A stretch of 15,238 nucleotides of DNA from DATARH01 sp038228485 (GTDB lineage: Bacteria; Pseudomonadota; Alphaproteobacteria; ATCC43930; CGMCC-115725): NCBI GenBank assembly GCA_038228485.1, contig JBBRPG010000087.1, positions 1 through 15,238 of the forward strand, given 5' to 3'. The notes beneath the pieces were generated by a model. It saw only the letters and a program-made list of their open reading frames with translations, did not search any database and was not told the origin of the DNA. This document shows, one piece after another, positions 1-7,552 of the stretch (the first letter of the stretch is position 1; each line of letters begins with the position of its first letter). The translations under genes and the position numbers were made by a program.

Positions 1-425
1 AGCCCGGCGATCGCGTTCTCGACGATCGGCAGCAGCCCGTAGAGGAACAGCGCCACCACGGTCGGGCGCGGCCCGAAACCGAGCGCCGGCACCGCCAGCG
101 CCAACACCGCCGCCGGCGGAAAGGTCTGCCCGGTCGTCGTCAGCACGTTGACCAAGGTGCGGAAATCGCGTCCGGCCGGGCGGGTGACAAAGACGGCGAG
201 CCCGATCCCGGCAGCCGCCGCCGCCGCACTCGCGGCTGCGACCAGTCCGAGATGCGAGAAAAACAGTTCGACAAAACCCGCACGATCGAAAATCTCGGGC
301 CGCACCTCGGGGAAACCCCAAGCGAAAGCCGGCCGCAGCAGTCGCATGCCGAGCAGCAGCACGGCGAACAGCACCCCGACCCACAAGACGGGGCTGGCGA
401 AGAGACGAGCGAGATTTTTGGTCAT
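1..425 (-). CDS. yehW: YehW-like ABC transporter permease, osmoprotectant family (partial, C-terminus beyond left edge)
   Basis: Inner-membrane permease of a glycine-betaine/choline-type ABC importer. Reading the minus strand from the ATG at 425 gives 141 open codons with no stop, starting MTKNLARLFASPVLWVGVLF. Residues about 11-27 form a first membrane segment. There follows a segment like YehW (FPEVRP..., then TRPAGRDFR, GQTFPPAAVLALAVPALGFG and LFLYGLLPIVENAIAG), which is the start of the binding-protein-dependent permease domain. The EAA loop would lie beyond the edge. It is the fourth gene of a yehZ-yehY-yehX-yehW order, which is why I assign it to this family and not to a generic permease. 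The gap to yehX is 140 bp and is filled by palindromes, unlike the overlapping junctions upstream, so its expression may be uncoupled. I see no strong Shine-Dalgarno sequence. The substrate is not determinable from the sequence. Confidence 0.88.
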   Translation of the reverse strand, partial: MTKNLARLFASPVLWVGVLFAVLLLGMRLLRPAFAWGFPEVRPEIFDRAGFVELFFSHLGLVAAASAAAAAAGIGLAVFVTRPAGRDFRTLVNVLTTTGQTFPPAAVLALAVPALGFGPRPTVVALFLYGLLPIVENAIAG

Positions 426-435
426 GTCCGCACCG

Positions 436-550
436 GCCCCTCATCCTCCCACGCTATGCGTGGGTCCCTCCCTCTCCCCGTAAACGGGGCGAGGGGATAA
501 GGGTGACGGCGCGCTCCCTCTCCCCGCGAGCGGGGAGAGGGTTGGGGTGA
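436..550. repeat. Palindrome cluster (family A, copy 1) between yehX and yehW
   Basis: Three successive hairpins lie in the intercistronic gap. 448-464 is CCCACGC-TAT-GCGTGGG. 470-480 pairs with 485-495 (CCCTCTCCCCG type, one mismatch). 516-526 pairs perfectly with 531-541 around a CGAG loop. The CCCTCTCCC...GGGAGAGGG core recurs at 9313-9336 and 14840-14863, so this is an interspersed repeat family. Within an operon such hairpins can stabilise or attenuate transcripts; that role here is inference. Confidence 0.85.
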
Positions 551-565
551 CTGTAGCAAGCTCAT

Positions 566-1513
566 TCACCGCACCAAGTCGGCGAGGGCGATGACGCCGA
601 CCACCTTGCCCGCGGCATCGGCCACGGGCAGGCAGTCGGTGCGGCGCGCGGTCATCAGCCCCATCGCCTCGGCGAGCGAGGCGTCCAGCGCCACCGGCTC
701 CCCCGCGGCGGTTTCACCCGCCCTCATGTGATCGGCGACCTTGCGCACCGACAGCAGCTTCAGCCCGATCCCGTTGGAGCCACCCTGGGCGCCGACAAAC
801 TCGCGGACGAAATCGCTCGCTGGGTTCTCGACGATCTCCAGCGGCGTGCCGATTTGCGCGACCCGGCCGCGGTCGAGGATCGCGATCACGCTCGCCAGCC
901 GCAGCGCCTCCTCGATGTCGTGAGTGACGAAGACGATGGTCTTGCCGGTCGCCTGGTGGACGCGGGCGATCTCGACCTGCAGCGCGTCGCGGGTGATCGG
1001 GTCGACCGCGGCAAAGGGCTCGTCCATCAAGAGCAGGTCGGGGTCGGCCGCCAGCGCGCGGGCCACGCCGACGCGCTGCTGCTCGCCGCCCGATAGCTGG
1101 TGCGGGAATTTGCTGCCATAGGTCGTGGGGTCGAGCCGCAGCAGGGTCAGCAGCTCGGTTACCCGCGCTTCCACCCGCTCGCGCGGCCAGCCGAGCAGGC
1201 GCGGCACGGTGGCGATGTTGTCGGCGACCCGCCAGTGCGGAAACAACCCGGTCGACTGGATCGCATAGCCGATGCGCCGGCGCAGCGCTTCGGGCGGGAT
1301 CGCGGTCACATCCTCCCCGCCAACTCGGATCGTGCCGCTGTCGGCCGGAACGAGGCGGTTGATCATGCGCAGGGTCGTCGACTTGCCGCAGCCCGACGGG
1401 CCCAGCAGCACGCAAAACGCGCCCTTCGGCACGCTCAGCGATAAATCGTCGACGACGACCCGCCCGTCATAGGCTTTGCCGACATGCTCGAGCTCTATCA
1501 TCGTCTCGGTCAT
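566..1513 (-). CDS. yehX: YehX-like ABC transporter ATP-binding protein, osmoprotectant family
   Basis: Cytoplasmic ATPase (315 aa) that powers the YehY/YehW permeases. All ABC motifs are visible: Walker A GPSGCGKST at 38-46, Q-loop Q86, signature LSGGE at 140-144, Walker B LLLMDE ending at E165, and the H-loop histidine H198. After the nucleotide-binding domain, residues about 255-315 form a CBS-like tail (DCLPVADAAGKVVGVIALAD). This is typical of the glycine betaine/carnitine/choline ATPases and is often a regulatory ionic-strength or nucleotide sensor. The length is close to E. coli YehX. The ATG at 1513 overlaps the yehY stop (ATGA), which fixes the start; an in-frame ATG four codons later (1501) is possible. 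A much longer open frame continues upstream, but it only shadows yehY. Confidence 0.93.
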   Translation of the reverse strand: MTETMIELEHVGKAYDGRVVVDDLSLSVPKGAFCVLLGPSGCGKSTTLRMINRLVPADSGTIRVGGEDVTAIPPEALRRRIGYAIQSTGLFPHWRVADNIATVPRLLGWPRERVEARVTELLTLLRLDPTTYGSKFPHQLSGGEQQRVGVARALAADPDLLLMDEPFAAVDPITRDALQVEIARVHQATGKTIVFVTHDIEEALRLASVIAILDRGRVAQIGTPLEIVENPASDFVREFVGAQGGSNGIGLKLLSVRKVADHMRAGETAAGEPVALDASLAEAMGLMTARRTDCLPVADAAGKVVGVIALADLVR

Positions 1514-2709
1514 GGCGCGAACCGGCGGCGCAACGCCTCGGACAGCAGCCGCAGCAGGAAATCGACGCTCAGCGCCAACAGGATCGCCGGCACCGCGCCG
1601 AGCAGCACCAGATCGGTGGCGAACTGGCCGAGGCCCTCGAAGACAAAGCTGCCGAGCCCGCCCGCGCCGATCAGCGCCGCCACCACCGCGAGGCCGATCG
1701 TCTGCACCGTGACGATGCGCAACCCCGCTAGCAGCACCGGCAGCGCCAGCGGCACCTCGACCTGCCAGAATACCTGGCGCGCCGTCATCCCCATGCCGCG
1801 CGCCGCGTCGGCGGCGGCGGACGGCACCGCGGCGAGCCCGGCCAGCGTGCTGCGCGCCACCGGCAGCAGCGCGTAAAGGATCAGCGCGATGATCGCCGGC
1901 GCCGGGCCGACCCCGCCAATGCCGAGCGCGCGCAGCGCCGGCGCTCCGGTCGCCAGCGCCGACAGCGGCACCATCAACAGCCCGAACAGCGCGATCGACG
2001 GCACCGTCTGCAACAGGTTCAGCGTTGCGAATAGCGGCGCTTCGAATTGCGGACGGCGGCGCGCCGTCAGCGCCAGCGGCACTCCGATCGCCACCGCCGG
2101 TCCGACCGCGGCGGCGACCAGCACGATATGGCGGAGGAGAGCGGCGGCGAACACATCGCCGCGGGTCGCGTATTCGCGGGCCAGGGACAGCGCGTCGAAC
2201 ATGCCGGCGTGTGCCATCACCACGAACCCGGCGGCGGCGAGCGCGGCCACCAGCAGCTGCGCCGGCGCGCCGGCCTCGGCGCGGCGCAGCGCATCGACCA
2301 GCGCCAGCGCGGCGCAGGCGGCGATCGCCCAGAACCCGGCGCCGAGCGACACCCGCGCCAGCCCCGGCGCACCGACCGTCACCGCCGCGGCGGCACTCCC
2401 CGCCGCGGCCAGCGTCACAAATAGCGCCGCGCCGGAAACGGCCGCGGTCAGGTAATTGAGCGCCCGCCGCGACGGCACAAAGCCGGCGGCCAACAGCAAG
2501 ATGCCGGCGACCACAAGCCCCAGCGACAGCGGCGCCGGCGCGGCCTGCCACAGCATGATCGGGTGCCCGGACACCAGCCGGTTCGGCGCCAGCGAGACAA
2601 ATCCGGCGCTAGTCCCGGCGATCAACGCGATCGCCACCAGCAGCGGCAGCACCTGGTTGCAGGGGAACAGCCGGGTCATGGGCGGCGCGGCGGCCTCCGC
2701 CGCGCTCAT
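1510..2709 (-). CDS. yehY: YehY-like ABC transporter permease, osmoprotectant family
   Basis: Inner-membrane permease, 399 aa. It is longer than a simple OpuB-type permease because it has an extra N-terminal hydrophobic region (segments near 20-35, 60-78, 85-110, 124-140 and 151-170), as in E. coli YehY. The C-terminal binding-protein-dependent permease domain starts near 185 and carries LLQTVPSIALFGLL and an EAA-type loop at about 299-320 (DAARGMGMTARQVFWQVEVP), which contacts the ATPase. The ATG at 2709 overlaps the yehZ stop and its own TGA overlaps the yehX start, so yehZ, yehY and yehX are probably translationally coupled. The internal ATG at residue 11 is an alternative start. Homologues are low-affinity glycine betaine systems; the true substrate here is unknown. 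Confidence 0.92.
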   Translation of the reverse strand: MSAAEAAAPPMTRLFPCNQVLPLLVAIALIAGTSAGFVSLAPNRLVSGHPIMLWQAAPAPLSLGLVVAGILLLAAGFVPSRRALNYLTAAVSGAALFVTLAAAGSAAAAVTVGAPGLARVSLGAGFWAIAACAALALVDALRRAEAGAPAQLLVAALAAAGFVVMAHAGMFDALSLAREYATRGDVFAAALLRHIVLVAAAVGPAVAIGVPLALTARRRPQFEAPLFATLNLLQTVPSIALFGLLMVPLSALATGAPALRALGIGGVGPAPAIIALILYALLPVARSTLAGLAAVPSAAADAARGMGMTARQVFWQVEVPLALPVLLAGLRIVTVQTIGLAVVAALIGAGGLGSFVFEGLGQFATDLVLLGAVPAILLALSVDFLLRLLSEALRRRFAP

Positions 2710-3659
2710 GGCGAATGCCAGGATTTGACGCCCGACTTCAGGTAGTCCTCGGCGACCGCGCGCGCATCTTCGCCGTTGACCGCGATCCGCGCGTTGAGCG
2801 TCTGCAACGTCTCGCGGGTGAGCGACCCGAACACCTGGTCGAGCGCCGGGCGCAATTCCGGGTGGGCATCGAGCACGGCGCCGCGGATCACCGGCGCCGG
2901 GGCATAGACCACCTGCGCGTGTTTGTCGTCGCACAGCGCCGCGAGACCGAGCGCGGCGATCGCGCCGTCGGTGCCATAGGCCATCGCCGCATTGACCCGC
3001 GAGATGCGTTCGGCGGCGGCGCGCAAGGTCGCGGCGGTGTTGCCGCCCGACAGGGTCAACAGCTGGTCGCCCGCCAGGTGAAACCCGTAGGCCGCCTCGA
3101 ACGCCGGCAGCGCTGCCGGGCTTTCGACGAACTCGGCCGAGGCCGCCAGCCGGAACCGCCGCCCCTCTTTCAGATAAGCGGCGAGGTCGCCGACGCAGGG
3201 ATTGTCCGGAAACCCGGCGAGGTCCTTGCGGATCGCGATCACCCAGGTGTTGTCGGCCGGCGCCGGCTTGAGCCAGACGAGGTGGTTGTCCTTGGCGTCG
3301 AGCGCGGCGACGAGGGCATAGCCCTTGGCCGCATCCTTCCATCCCGGATCGGTCTCGCGGTGAAAGAACAGCCCGCCATTGCCGGTGTATTCGGGATAGA
3401 CGTCGATCTGCCCGGCGAGGATCGCGGCGCGCAGGATATTGGTCGGCCCCAGCTGGATGCGGCGCTCGACGGCAAGACCTTTGGCCTCCGCGACCGCGGC
3501 GATCAATTGGCCGAGCAGCGCTCCCTCAGTATCGATCTTCGAGGCGACGACAATGGCCGCTCCCGGCGGCGCGTCCGCGGCGTCGGCCGTGCCCGACAGC
3601 GCCGCCAGCAGCAGAGCGGCGGCGGCAAGGGCGTGGGCAAAGCGTGATCTTGTCGGCAT
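2706..3659 (-). CDS. yehZ: YehZ/OsmF-like periplasmic glycine-betaine-type binding protein
   Basis: Periplasmic substrate-binding protein (317 aa) of the OpuAC/OsmF family, the capture component for the YehYXW importer. The start at 3659 is chosen because it yields a clean signal peptide: MPTRSRF, a hydrophobic run (ALAAAALLLAALSG) and a likely cleavage near ADA at 25-30. The open frame extends 23 codons upstream but adds only Arg/Thr/Ala-rich residues. The family motif DVYPEYTGNG is at 86-95 and GPTNILRAAILAGQ at 71-84. The SGGN segment at 205-208 and AMAYGTDG at 225-232 also fit the two-lobed fold. It is first in the yeh operon, 93 bp after the oxygenase beta gene. That gap holds a family C palindrome, and I see no convincing promoter or Shine-Dalgarno sequence there. 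Confidence 0.92.
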   Translation of the reverse strand: MPTRSRFAHALAAAALLLAALSGTADAADAPPGAAIVVASKIDTEGALLGQLIAAVAEAKGLAVERRIQLGPTNILRAAILAGQIDVYPEYTGNGGLFFHRETDPGWKDAAKGYALVAALDAKDNHLVWLKPAPADNTWVIAIRKDLAGFPDNPCVGDLAAYLKEGRRFRLAASAEFVESPAALPAFEAAYGFHLAGDQLLTLSGGNTAATLRAAAERISRVNAAMAYGTDGAIAALGLAALCDDKHAQVVYAPAPVIRGAVLDAHPELRPALDQVFGSLTRETLQTLNARIAVNGEDARAVAEDYLKSGVKSWHSP

Positions 3660-3702
3660 CGCGGCGTCAGTGTTGCGCGACCGCGCTGCCGCTGTCGATG
3701 CC

Positions 3703-3741
3703 GTAGGGCGGGTAGAGCGCAGCGACACCCGCCGATCGATG
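3703..3741. repeat. Family C palindromic repeat, copy 1 (GTAGGGCGGGT...ACCCGCC)
   Basis: A GTAGGGCGGGT start is followed by a 7-bp stem, GGCGGGT (3707-3713) with ACCCGCC (3727-3733), then CGATCGATG. The second copy is at 8531-8607. It lies between the oxygenase beta stop and yehZ. It is a dispersed short palindrome of a kind frequent in high-GC alphaproteobacteria; no coding role is seen. Confidence 0.65.
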
Positions 3742-3752
3742 TGAACGGCCGC

Positions 3753-4259
3753 TCAGAGCGGGATCGCCAGCAGCGTATCGATCTGGCGGCTGTCGAGCAC
3801 CGCCTCCTTGCGGGCGAACTTCCACTCGTCCCCCTGCCGGACGACGCGGTCGACATAGCGGCCGGCGGCGAAGAGGCTCACCGCCCCGTCCTGCATCGTG
3901 CGCACGACGAGAAAATTGGCGATGACGGCGAGGCCGCCCTGATCCTCGGCGCCGATCTTCATGCTGCTGACCAGGTGCCGGTAGGTCTGCGGCTCGTAGA
4001 TATTGGCCTGGCGCAGCGCCATCACCCGGTCAACCAGCATCGCCTTCGAGGTGGCGTAGACGATGCCGATCGGCAGCCCGGCCGCGAAATTCTCCGCCGA
4101 GGTGATGCGGTAATAGCAATCGTCGGTAAAGAACCCCGGCCACTCCTCAAGCGCATCGCTGTCGAGGCAGTGTGCGTAGTCGGTATAGAGCCGATCCAGC
4201 TCCAGCCGCCGCACTACCGCGTCGAGATCCATCACATATTCTGCCGGGATGGAGGCCAC
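3753..4259 (-). CDS. Aromatic ring-hydroxylating dioxygenase beta (small) subunit
   Basis: Non-catalytic NTF2/SnoaL-like beta subunit, up to 168 aa, that assembles with the alpha subunit into the terminal oxygenase. Family features include a helix start, LDRLYTDYAHCLDSDALEEW, near 21-40, then FFTDDCYYRI at 43-52. Further on are HLVSSMKI at 95-102, ANFLVVRTMQDG at 114-125 and GRYVDRVVRQGDEWKFARK at 133-151, ending in a buried strand (EAVLDSRQIDTLLAIPL). It lies 22 bp downstream of the alpha gene on the same strand, as expected for an alpha-beta pair. The start is uncertain: GTG at 4259 gives the longest product, but the ATG at 4232 (MDLDAVVRR) is equally plausible, and neither has a clear Shine-Dalgarno sequence. 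Confidence 0.9.
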   Translation of the reverse strand: MASIPAEYVMDLDAVVRRLELDRLYTDYAHCLDSDALEEWPGFFTDDCYYRITSAENFAAGLPIGIVYATSKAMLVDRVMALRQANIYEPQTYRHLVSSMKIGAEDQGGLAVIANFLVVRTMQDGAVSLFAAGRYVDRVVRQGDEWKFARKEAVLDSRQIDTLLAIPL

Positions 4260-4281
4260 ATGGCGCCAGCGAAGCTCGGCA

Positions 4282-5520
4282 TCAATAACCCATCAGCGGC
4301 CGGTACGCCTGCCAGAAGCCGCGGATCGAGGCTTCGGTGGTGCGGGTTTCCTCGGTGGTATGGCCGTGGCCGCCCATCTCCATCACCGAATTCTCGTGCT
4401 CGGAGCCGACGATCGCCCGCTGGACAAAGCCGCCGACCGCGCCGTCCTCCATCGACACGTACCCGGCCGGGCCGACCAGGTTGCTCTGCAACAGCCGCCG
4501 CTCGGTCATCGCGTCGTCGTCGCCCTCGAAGCCGAGATAGATCCATTGCAGCTCGGTTTCGTTCGGCCCTTTCGGCAGAACCAGACGCAGCGCGATCGAA
4601 TTGTTGATTTGCTGCAAGACGAAATTCGGGAAGATGCTGAGAATTTGCAACGTGACGTCGTCGCCGAACTCGGCCACCGACTCCAACAGCCGCGGGTCGG
4701 TTAGGTGCAGCCCGTCCTTTTTCGACTGGATGCCGGCGTAGAGCTGATCGCTGCCCGCGGCCCCGACTGTCTCCACCCCGCCGCGGGTGTAGCTGGCGTG
4801 GTTGCCGCTGTTCTCGCCGATCAGCACGCCGCCGCCGGTCGACAGGCGGGTGATGCGGAACGTCGCGAAGAACGTGTGCAGCAGGCTCGCGTGGTAGGTG
4901 TCCTTCACGTTCTCGACATAGAGCTTCCAGTTGTTGTGCAGGATCTGCGAGGTCGTCCCGAGGATTTTGGGCTTGGCCTTCAGCACCCGTCCGACCCGCG
5001 CCCCGATCAGATTGCCGATGTATTCTGCAAGCGGCGGCAGTTCCGGCGCCAAGGTGCCGAACACGAGGCCCGCGAAATGGTCGGTGCGCAGCTTGCGCAA
5101 GCCGTGGTCTTCGAGGCGGAAATCCTCGGGCATCCCGCCCTTGCCGCCGATGCCGCGGCGGAATGCGACGCTTTTCAGATTGCCGGCGAGGTCGTAGCTC
5201 CACGAATGGTAGACGCAGGTCAGCGCGTCGGCATGTCCCTGGCGCTTGAGGCAGACGAGGTTGCCGCGATGGGCGCAGCGGTTGACCATCGCGTGGATTT
5301 CGCCGTCCTCGCCGCGGGTGACGATGACCGGCGTCTCGCCGAGAAACGTGGTCTTGTAGTCGCCGGGATTAGGCAGCTCGTCGGCGATCGCCAGGAACTG
5401 CCAGGTCGGCCCCAGGAACACCCGGTCGAGCTCGGATTTATAGATGTCGGGGTCGGAAAAGACCCGGTACGGCACCCGCGAATTGCCTTCCTTCGGCCAG
5501 GTGAGCGCGTGCGTGTCCAT
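4282..5520 (-). CDS. Aromatic ring-hydroxylating dioxygenase alpha (large, Rieske) subunit
   Basis: Catalytic subunit (412 aa) of a Rieske non-heme iron oxygenase, which adds O2 to an aromatic ring. The Rieske [2Fe-2S] ligands are C82-x-H84 (RCAHRG) and C102-xx-H105 (CVYHSW). The mononuclear iron site is D207/H210/H215 (DTYHASLLH), with D359 (MEDGAVGGF) the likely carboxylate ligand. The length is usual for the family. The start at 5520 is supported by a GGAGGG four bases upstream. It is followed by its beta subunit and preceded, 17 bp away, by the KirBac gene. No ferredoxin or ferredoxin reductase is seen in the window, so electrons must come from elsewhere or, less likely, from the nearby flavin reductase. 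The overall sequence recalls the anthranilate/salicylate-type group, but the substrate cannot be read from it. Confidence 0.94.
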   Translation of the reverse strand: MDTHALTWPKEGNSRVPYRVFSDPDIYKSELDRVFLGPTWQFLAIADELPNPGDYKTTFLGETPVIVTRGEDGEIHAMVNRCAHRGNLVCLKRQGHADALTCVYHSWSYDLAGNLKSVAFRRGIGGKGGMPEDFRLEDHGLRKLRTDHFAGLVFGTLAPELPPLAEYIGNLIGARVGRVLKAKPKILGTTSQILHNNWKLYVENVKDTYHASLLHTFFATFRITRLSTGGGVLIGENSGNHASYTRGGVETVGAAGSDQLYAGIQSKKDGLHLTDPRLLESVAEFGDDVTLQILSIFPNFVLQQINNSIALRLVLPKGPNETELQWIYLGFEGDDDAMTERRLLQSNLVGPAGYVSMEDGAVGGFVQRAIVGSEHENSVMEMGGHGHTTEETRTTEASIRGFWQAYRPLMGY

Positions 5521-5537
5521 GCTGCCCTCCAGCGCGC

Positions 5538-6510
5538 TTAAGCGATGCGCACAGTATCATGAAAGCGTTGGTAATCGATGGCCCGCCGGCCATCCTCGGT
5601 CCAGCCGAAAATGTCGACAAAGCGGTGACTCCACAGGATTTCGTGCGGCAGGTATGAGGTGCGGGCGTTCACCGGCTGCACCAGCGTCTCGTCGACCCCC
5701 GCCGGCGATGACCACGATCTCGGCGTGCTGCTCCGCCAGCGTCTCGTAGTTGAGGCCATAGAGCGGGCTGTCGGCGTCGATCGGGTGCATCACCCGAAAG
5801 GTCAGCGCGAACACCGGCGAGCGGTCGCGTACCAGCGCCATGTCGTAAAAGCGGCGGGTCAGCTCGCCCTCGTCGCTCAGTTCGTCGCGCACCAGCGTCA
5901 TCGAGACCTCGGCCGCCAGCATCTGGTTCTGCCGCTGGTTGGCCAGCCGGATCGACAGGGTCGGCACGCTGTTATAGGGGCCGACGACCGCGACGCTGCT
6001 GAACAGCACCCGCGCCGTCGGCCGCGAAAACCGGGCGAAGACGATGCCGGTGGTTAGCGCGACGAACATCAGCCCGACCGCGGTCTCCAGCGTCATCAGC
6101 AGATTGGCGTAAAACGTCGCCGGCGACATCACGCCGTAGCCGATCGTCGCCATCGTCTGCACGCTGAAGAAGAACGCGTCGGTCGGCGCGCCCGGCCGCG
6201 CGTTGAGGATCGACCCCGGCTGCAGCAGGTAAAGCGCCGCGAAGACGAAATTCGCCGCGATGTAGATCCCCGCGCCCGCGGCGAAAAAGCTCCACCCTCC
6301 CATCGTCAGGATGCGGTGATAGAGGTCGCCGAACCACGCGTGCTCGACGCCGAGCCTGACCACCTGGTCGGCGGTGTCGCGGGCGATGAGGTGGAACAAA
6401 TGCGGCTGGCTGCCCTCAGGCGGCGTCTGGCTCAGCGGCGGCGTCTTGTGCGCCAAGCGCCGGCGCGGCTGCGCGGGCTTCCGGGCCGGCCTGCGGCGGG
6501 TTGTCTTCAC
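5538..6510 (-). pseudogene. KirBac inward-rectifier K+ channel, frameshifted near the C-terminus
   Basis: Membrane potassium channel. An Arg/Pro-rich cytoplasmic N-terminus leads to a slide-helix region (EHAWFGDLYHRIL), TM1 at about 72-96, pore helix FFFSVQTMA, selectivity filter TIGYG at 122-126, TM2 at about 131-160 (ending GIVFARFSRP), then the immunoglobulin-like cytoplasmic domain (RLANQRQNQ, MALVRDRSPVFALTF, DSPLYG). At about residue 270 the frame breaks in a run of five G (plus strand C at 5696-5700). As written, translation ends at 5557 with about 47 unrelated residues (317 aa). Dropping one G joins the other frame, which reads GVDETLVQPVNARTSYLPHE, WSHRFVDIFGW and IDYQRFHDT, classic KirBac C-terminus, to a stop at 5538 (323 aa). 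The cause may be mutation or sequencing error. The start is a GTG at 6510. Confidence 0.9.
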
Positions 6511-6550
6511 CGCGCGCGGCTCCGATTGGCGATGCTCGCAGAGGTCAACG

Positions 6551-6877
6551 CTACTCCCGCGCCGCCTCGGTCAGGGGAACGCGCTCGGCCGCGATCAGCC
6601 GACGAAAATCGTCGCCGATCGCGTGCCAATCGACGATGTCGACCCGGTAGTGAAGGTCGCATTCGTCGAACGCTTCGCGCAGAATTGCGGTCTCGTCGAG
6701 GCTCAGCCGGCGTCCGGCGTCGATCGCCAGGTCCAGGTCGGAATAGCGCCGCGCCCGGCCCGTCGTCCGCGAGCCGAAGACCCACACCGCCGCAGCCGAC
6801 GGCAGGTGCACGCGCAGGATGTCGAGCACCAGCCGCCGATGGTCCGGCGCGATATCGATCTCCGTGGCCTCGGTCAC
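6551..6877 (-). CDS. MNT-type nucleotidyltransferase-domain protein (MntA-like)
   Basis: Small (108 aa) minimal nucleotidyltransferase of the HEPN-MNT family. In intact modules MntA-type proteins neutralise the HepT (HEPN) RNase by AMPylating it. The catalytic pattern is complete: G35-S36 (VWVFGSRTTG), D47-x-D49 (YSDLDLAID) and a third acidic residue in RVDIVDW (D80). The GTG start at 6877 overlaps the TGA of the upstream HEPN-like remnant (GTGA), the coupling typical of these pairs, so I prefer it to a longer start at 6904. The partner gene is reduced to its last codons, leaving this as an orphan antitoxin-like enzyme. The KirBac start lies 40 bp downstream. No activity can be deduced without a partner. 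Confidence 0.85.
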   Translation of the reverse strand: MTEATEIDIAPDHRRLVLDILRVHLPSAAAVWVFGSRTTGRARRYSDLDLAIDAGRRLSLDETAILREAFDECDLHYRVDIVDWHAIGDDFRRLIAAERVPLTEAARE

Positions 6878-6977
6878 GCCAGCCGCCGCTCCAGTTCGGC
6901 GCATAGATACTCGGCTTCGGCGAGGAAAGCCGGAATTTCAGCCAAAGCAGCGACGGGGTCCCAACCGCAGGCAGGGT
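6874..6977 (-). pseudogene. C-terminal remnant of a HEPN/HI0074-type partner of the MNT gene
   Basis: Directly after the flavin reductase stop, the frame that ends at the TGA 6876-6874 reads GWDPVAALAEIPAFLAEAEY and then LCAELERRLA. This resembles the final helix of HEPN/HI0074-type nucleotidyltransferase partner proteins (an IPxFLxEAxxLxxxLE pattern). Its stop overlaps the MNT start by four bases, as in intact pairs. Upstream of about 6977 the same frame is only an out-of-frame reading of the flavin reductase gene, so the toxin-side gene has lost its RNase core. The homology call rests on about 30 residues and is tentative. Confidence 0.55.
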
Positions 6978-7481
6978 TCAGCCGCCGTAGTAGACGTTGT
7001 CGCCGAGGTCCCTCATTTCCAGGATCGCGCTGTCGAGGCGGCCGGTGATCGGGTTCGGCACATGGGCCTCGACCACTTCGGCGACGACGATGTGGTGGTC
7101 GCCCTGCTCGACGATGCTGGTGACCTTGCACTCGACCGCGGCGAGCGCGGCGTCGAGGATCGGCGCGCCGTTGGCGCCCTTGTGGATCGCCTGGCCGGAC
7201 AATTTGCCGCCTTCGAGCTGGGCCGGCTTGAAGAAGGTGAAGGCGAGGCCCGTGTGCTCCTTGCCGAGCATGTTGAGGGTGAAAGTCTTGGTGTCCTTGA
7301 TCAGCGGGTAGGCGTGGCTGTCGGTCTTGACCCCGACGACGACCAGCGGCGGGTTGAACGCGGTCTGCGTCACCCAGTTGACCGTGGCGGCCGAGACATT
7401 GCCTTTGCCGTCATCGGCGGTCAGCACGTAGATGCCGTAGGGGATCATGCGAAGCGCGGTCTTCTTGGCGTCGGCGTCCAT
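6978..7481 (-). CDS. Flavin reductase-like, FMN-binding split-barrel protein
   Basis: Cytoplasmic 167-aa protein of the flavin reductase-like (HpaC/NTA-oxidoreductase component B) family, which reduces free flavin with NAD(P)H or binds FMN. Family features are the N-terminal RMIPYGIYVLTADDGKG at about 11-27, NVSAATVNWVTQTAFNPPLV at 28-47 (the flavin phosphate-binding strand-turn) and KTFTLNMLGKEH at 64-75. Near the C-terminus are VECKVTSIVEQGDHHIVVAE and the terminal GDNVYYGG. A GGAGGA sits five bases before the ATG at 7481. Such reductases usually feed a two-component monooxygenase; the only oxygenase here is a Rieske enzyme about 1.5 kb downstream, with a toxin-antitoxin remnant and a channel gene between them, so a partnership is speculative. 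Confidence 0.88.
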   Translation of the reverse strand: MDADAKKTALRMIPYGIYVLTADDGKGNVSAATVNWVTQTAFNPPLVVVGVKTDSHAYPLIKDTKTFTLNMLGKEHTGLAFTFFKPAQLEGGKLSGQAIHKGANGAPILDAALAAVECKVTSIVEQGDHHIVVAEVVEAHVPNPITGRLDSAILEMRDLGDNVYYGG

Positions 7482-7552
7482 GTCGTTCCTCCATCGGGGG
7501 TGCCCGATTGTCGCACTACATCGCGTCCGGACGAGGCTGGCAAGACCAAGGC

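Noticed and set aside
148..500. Small plus-strand open frames at the left edge
   Set aside because: They overlap the minus-strand yehW fragment, which matches its family well; the second runs into palindromic repeat sequence.
1514..2551. Long N-terminal extension of the yehX frame
   Set aside because: It runs through yehY in another frame, is extremely Arg/Ala/Gly-rich, and the ATGA junction at 1510-1513 gives a natural start for a normal-length ATPase.
2715..3647. 310-codon plus-strand open frame over yehZ
   Set aside because: Shadow of yehZ, which has a signal peptide and family motifs on the minus strand.
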